From: Cellulomonas sp. SG140
GTDB taxonomy: Bacteria; Actinomycetota; Actinomycetes; Actinomycetales; Cellulomonadaceae
Reading direction: 5' to 3'
Assembly: GCF_025770785.1 (NCBI RefSeq)
Contig: NZ_JANZLA010000009.1
Span: forward strand, 1 to 64,000
Length of the DNA: 64,000 nucleotides
Positions within the stretch are counted from its first letter, which is position 1; each line of letters opens with the position of its first letter. Position numbers and translations under genes: made by a program. The notes below the pieces were generated by a model, which ran no database searches, had not been told where the DNA came from, and saw only the letters and a list, made by a program, of their open reading frames with translations. This document shows positions 62,263 through 64,000 of this stretch, in pieces.

Positions 62263-62706
62263 TCATGACGGCCTCGTCGGCTCGGACTCCAGCAGGATCG
62301 TCACGGGCCCGTCGTTCACCAGCTCCACGGCCATGTCCGCACCGAACACCCCGGTGCCCACCCGCAGCCCGCGCTCTCGCAGCGCCGCGACCAGCGAGTC
62401 CACCACCGGCTCGGCCACCGGCCCCGGCGCCGCGGCGTTCCACGTCGGCCGTCGGCCCTTGCGGGTGTCGGCGTACAGCGTGAACTGGCTGACCACCAGC
62501 ACCGGCGCCCCCACCTCGGCTGCCGACCGCTCGTCGCGCAGGATGCGCAGGTCCGCCACCTTCCGGGCGATCAGGTCCACCTGCGCGGGGCCGTCACCGG
62601 GCGTGACGCCGGCCAGCACCACCAGCCCCGGCTCGTCGATCGCGGCGACCACCTCGCCGCCCACCGTCACGCGGGCGCGCGTCACCCGCTGCACCACCGC
62701 GCGCAC
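62263..62706 (-). CDS. dtd: D-aminoacyl-tRNA deacylase
   Basis: A 147-residue enzyme that removes D-amino acids (and glycine misloaded on tRNA-Ala) from tRNA. The N-terminus [20 protein letters not shown], the central VSQFTLYAD with the catalytic-site SQxTL motif, and the C-terminal [12 protein letters not shown] with NxGPVT are the DTD marks. The length is standard. The GTG start at 62706 lies 3 nt after the stop of the DUF2516 gene, so the two are cotranscribed. Confidence 0.95.
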   Translation of the reverse strand: MRAVVQRVTRARVTVGGEVVAAIDEPGLVVLAGVTPGDGPAQVDLIARKVADLRILRDERSAAEVGAPVLVVSQFTLYADTRKGRRPTWNAAAPGPVAEPVVDSLVAALRERGLRVGTGVFGADMAVELVNDGPVTILLESEPTRPS

Positions 62707-62709
62707 GCG

Positions 62710-63051
62710 TCACCAGCCCCCGCGGGACGGGCCGCCGCGCGGCCCGCGACCGGAGTACGGCCGCACCGCGGGCCGGACGTCCACCAGGTACACGACGGCC
62801 GCCACGGCGGCGAGCAGCGCGAGGAACTGGAAGAAGCTGCTCGGTGCGAACCCGAGGGGCACCGCGAGGAAGGCCACCACGACGGCGGCCGTCAGGATGC
62901 CTGCCCAGAACGGCCGGGTCCGCTTGTCCGCGGCGGGGAAGGCCCGGGCCGGACGGGTCAGGCAGTCGACCAGCGCCCAGACGGTCAGCGCGAGGATCGC
63001 CACGAAGAAGACGAGGAAGAGGCCGGCCTGCACGGTGCCGATGGCTGTCAC
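62710..63051 (-). CDS. DUF2516 membrane protein
   Basis: A 113-residue protein with three helices (about residues 8-28, 48-66, 73-90) and a Gly/Arg/Pro tail. VWALVDCLTRPARAFPAADKRTRPFWAGIL is the DUF2516 pattern, a family of unknown function widespread in actinobacteria. The GTG at 63051 follows TAGGCT by exactly 6 nt, so the message is probably leaderless. dtd begins 3 nt after its stop, an arrangement that may link it to translation quality control only by cotranscription. Confidence 0.85.
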   Translation of the reverse strand: MTAIGTVQAGLFLVFFVAILALTVWALVDCLTRPARAFPAADKRTRPFWAGILTAAVVVAFLAVPLGFAPSSFFQFLALLAAVAAVVYLVDVRPAVRPYSGRGPRGGPSRGGW

Positions 63052-63057
63052 GGGCCG

Positions 63058-63063
63058 AGCCTA
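63058..63063 (-). promoter_or_regulatory. -10 element for leaderless DUF2516-dtd
   Basis: TAGGCT on the minus strand, 6 nt before the GTG at 63051. Confidence 0.5.
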
Positions 63064-63093
63064 CGGTGCCGGTCGACACCACCCCGTGCCGCC

Positions 63094-64000
63094 CTACAGC
63101 TCCGGCAGGACGGCCCGCGCCTCGGCCGGGTCGGTCCCGGCGGCCTCCAGCAGGTCGACGACGAGCGACCGGGCCAGCAGCACCAGGCTCTGCGCCTGCC
63201 AGTCGTCCGAGCCCATGGCGTACGGGTCCAGCCGCTCGGCCACCGCGCGGAGCGCCGCACGGGCGCGGGCCGGGTCACGGCCGGCGCCGAACGCCTCGGC
63301 CAGCGCGTCGGCCGCACGCGCCACCTCCTCGAGCAGCTCGGCGGCGAGCTCGGTGCGCTGCCCGTCCTCGACGGCGGTGACCGCCCGGCGGATCAGCACC
63401 CGCGCGTTGCGCACCGCCCGGTCCAGCAGCACCGCGGCGGACACGGACCGGGTCAGCTCGTCCCGGTGCCGCCAGGCGGCCGGGGACACGCGGGCCAGGT
63501 CACGGGCGGTCCCGGCGGACTCGCGCCACTCGTCGAGCGCCGGCTGCGACGTGCGACCGCGCAGCAGCGCGTCCTCCACGTCGGCCACCGTGCCGGTGCG
63601 CAGGCCTCTGGCCAGGGTGTGCAGCATCCCGGCGAGCTCCTCGGTGGCCGCACGGGCCTGCCGGTGCAGGTGCCGGCGGGGGTCCGTCGGGGTGAGCACC
63701 ACGACGACCAGGCCGATCACGCCGCCGACCACCGCGTCCACCCACCGGCCGAAAGGTCCGCCCGTCAGCGCCGGCAGGGTCATGATGACGATCGCCTGCA
63801 CCCCGGCCTGCGTGGTGATCAGCGGCGCCCGGTCGACGAACCGTCCCACCAGGGCGGACACCGCCAGCACCACGCCCATCTGCCAGATGCCGGAGCCGAT
63901 CAGCCGCACCATCAGCTCGCCGAACCCGACCCCGAGCGCCACGCCGACCGCCAGCTCGGCCACCCGCCGCGTCGACCGGTCCCGCGAGAAGCCCAGGGCC
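63094..64000 (-). CDS. FUSC/aromatic acid exporter-family membrane protein (start beyond window)
   Basis: At least 301 residues; the frame is open to the window edge, and the residues before the first in-window start (FSRDRSTRRVAELAVGV) look like normal family sequence, so the gene continues to the right. Four or five helices (VAELAVGVALGVGFGELMV, GVVLAVSALVGRFV, AIVIMTLPAL, AVVGGVIGLVVVVLTP) form a half of the FUSC/ArAE fold, followed by a long helical cytosolic domain of about 180 residues. Such proteins export aromatic acids or other organic anions with a partner; the substrate is unknown. It ends 42 bp before the DUF2516 start on the same strand. Confidence 0.82.
   Translation of the reverse strand, partial: ALGFSRDRSTRRVAELAVGVALGVGFGELMVRLIGSGIWQMGVVLAVSALVGRFVDRAPLITTQAGVQAIVIMTLPALTGGPFGRWVDAVVGGVIGLVVVVLTPTDPRRHLHRQARAATEELAGMLHTLARGLRTGTVADVEDALLRGRTSQPALDEWRESAGTARDLARVSPAAWRHRDELTRSVSAAVLLDRAVRNARVLIRRAVTAVEDGQRTELAAELLEEVARAADALAEAFGAGRDPARARAALRAVAERLDPYAMGSDDWQAQSLVLLARSLVVDLLEAAGTDPAEARAVLPEL

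Overview
The window reads as a chromosomal segment of a high-GC actinobacterium. Nearly every reading frame is G/C-biased at third positions, GTG starts are about as common as ATG, many neighbouring genes overlap by ATGA or GTGA, and several genes have a TANNNT hexamer 6-8 nt before the start codon, the actinobacterial signature of leaderless mRNA. The gene set (ClpC, a DevS-like kinase, MetZ with a rhodanese partner, a FadE/FadA2/FabG4/HtdX-like cluster, DUF1345, DUF2516, GH92, GH13) suggests a Cellulomonas-type micrococcalean. That placement is inference; there is no rRNA or tRNA in the window to confirm it.

Layout. 0-8 kb: a lipoprotein, then a fatty-acid module in which tetR-acyl-CoA oxidase (minus) is divergent from fadI-fabG4-maoC (plus), with a palindromic operator in the shared gap. 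8-10.4 kb: acetyltransferase-APC permease pair and a pentapeptide-repeat protein. 10.4-13.9 kb: a sulfur module. A cysteine-desulfurase-like enzyme (minus) and a rhodanese-metZ operon (plus) diverge from a 420-bp region holding two SAM riboswitches of different classes back to back, SAM-IV on one strand and SAM-I (S-box) on the other. 13.9-15.5 kb: VIT1-type metal transporter and DUF1345 protein. 15.5-21 kb: purine synthesis genes purA-purD-(HTH gene)-purC-purS-purQ, all on the minus strand; a twin palindrome lies before the HTH gene. 21-24.3 kb: a partner-switching locus with two STAS antagonists flanking a PAS-GAF-PP2C-HATPase protein. 24.3-31.9 kb: fbaA, dedA, a NagD-like phosphatase, an ATPase, lemA with two related membrane proteins, pyrE and a short-chain dehydrogenase. 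32-36.9 kb: recQ-GH13 amylase, aldo/keto reductase, trmL. 37-44.3 kb: GH92 mannosidase, GT4 glycosyltransferase and a 1,200-residue PutA. 44.3-49.6 kb: an anchored DMFase-like protein, a lone ABC ATPase, a GGDEF protein and a second APC permease. 49.8-55.2 kb: clpC, a GAF-GAF histidine kinase and a sirtuin, with an 18-bp perfect palindrome between the last two. 55.2-61.7 kb: a membrane protein behind a CsoR-like operator, thioesterase, YdcF, hydrolase and Cof phosphatase, LysR with a divergent class V aminotransferase, macrodomain, small membrane protein. 62.3-64 kb: dtd, DUF2516 and the start-truncated FUSC-like transporter.

The most unusual stretch is 61742-62262, which holds no convincing gene. 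It has a cluster of TGTSCACA boxes, then a promoter (TTGTGG, 17 bp, TAGAAA), then about 325 nt of hairpin-rich sequence ending in a terminator. A 30/31-identical copy of that terminator, with the same nine-base loop, lies 524 bp upstream. I read this as a gene for an unassigned structured RNA. Most genes here are housekeeping or ordinary metabolism; the novelty is mainly in the regulatory DNA.
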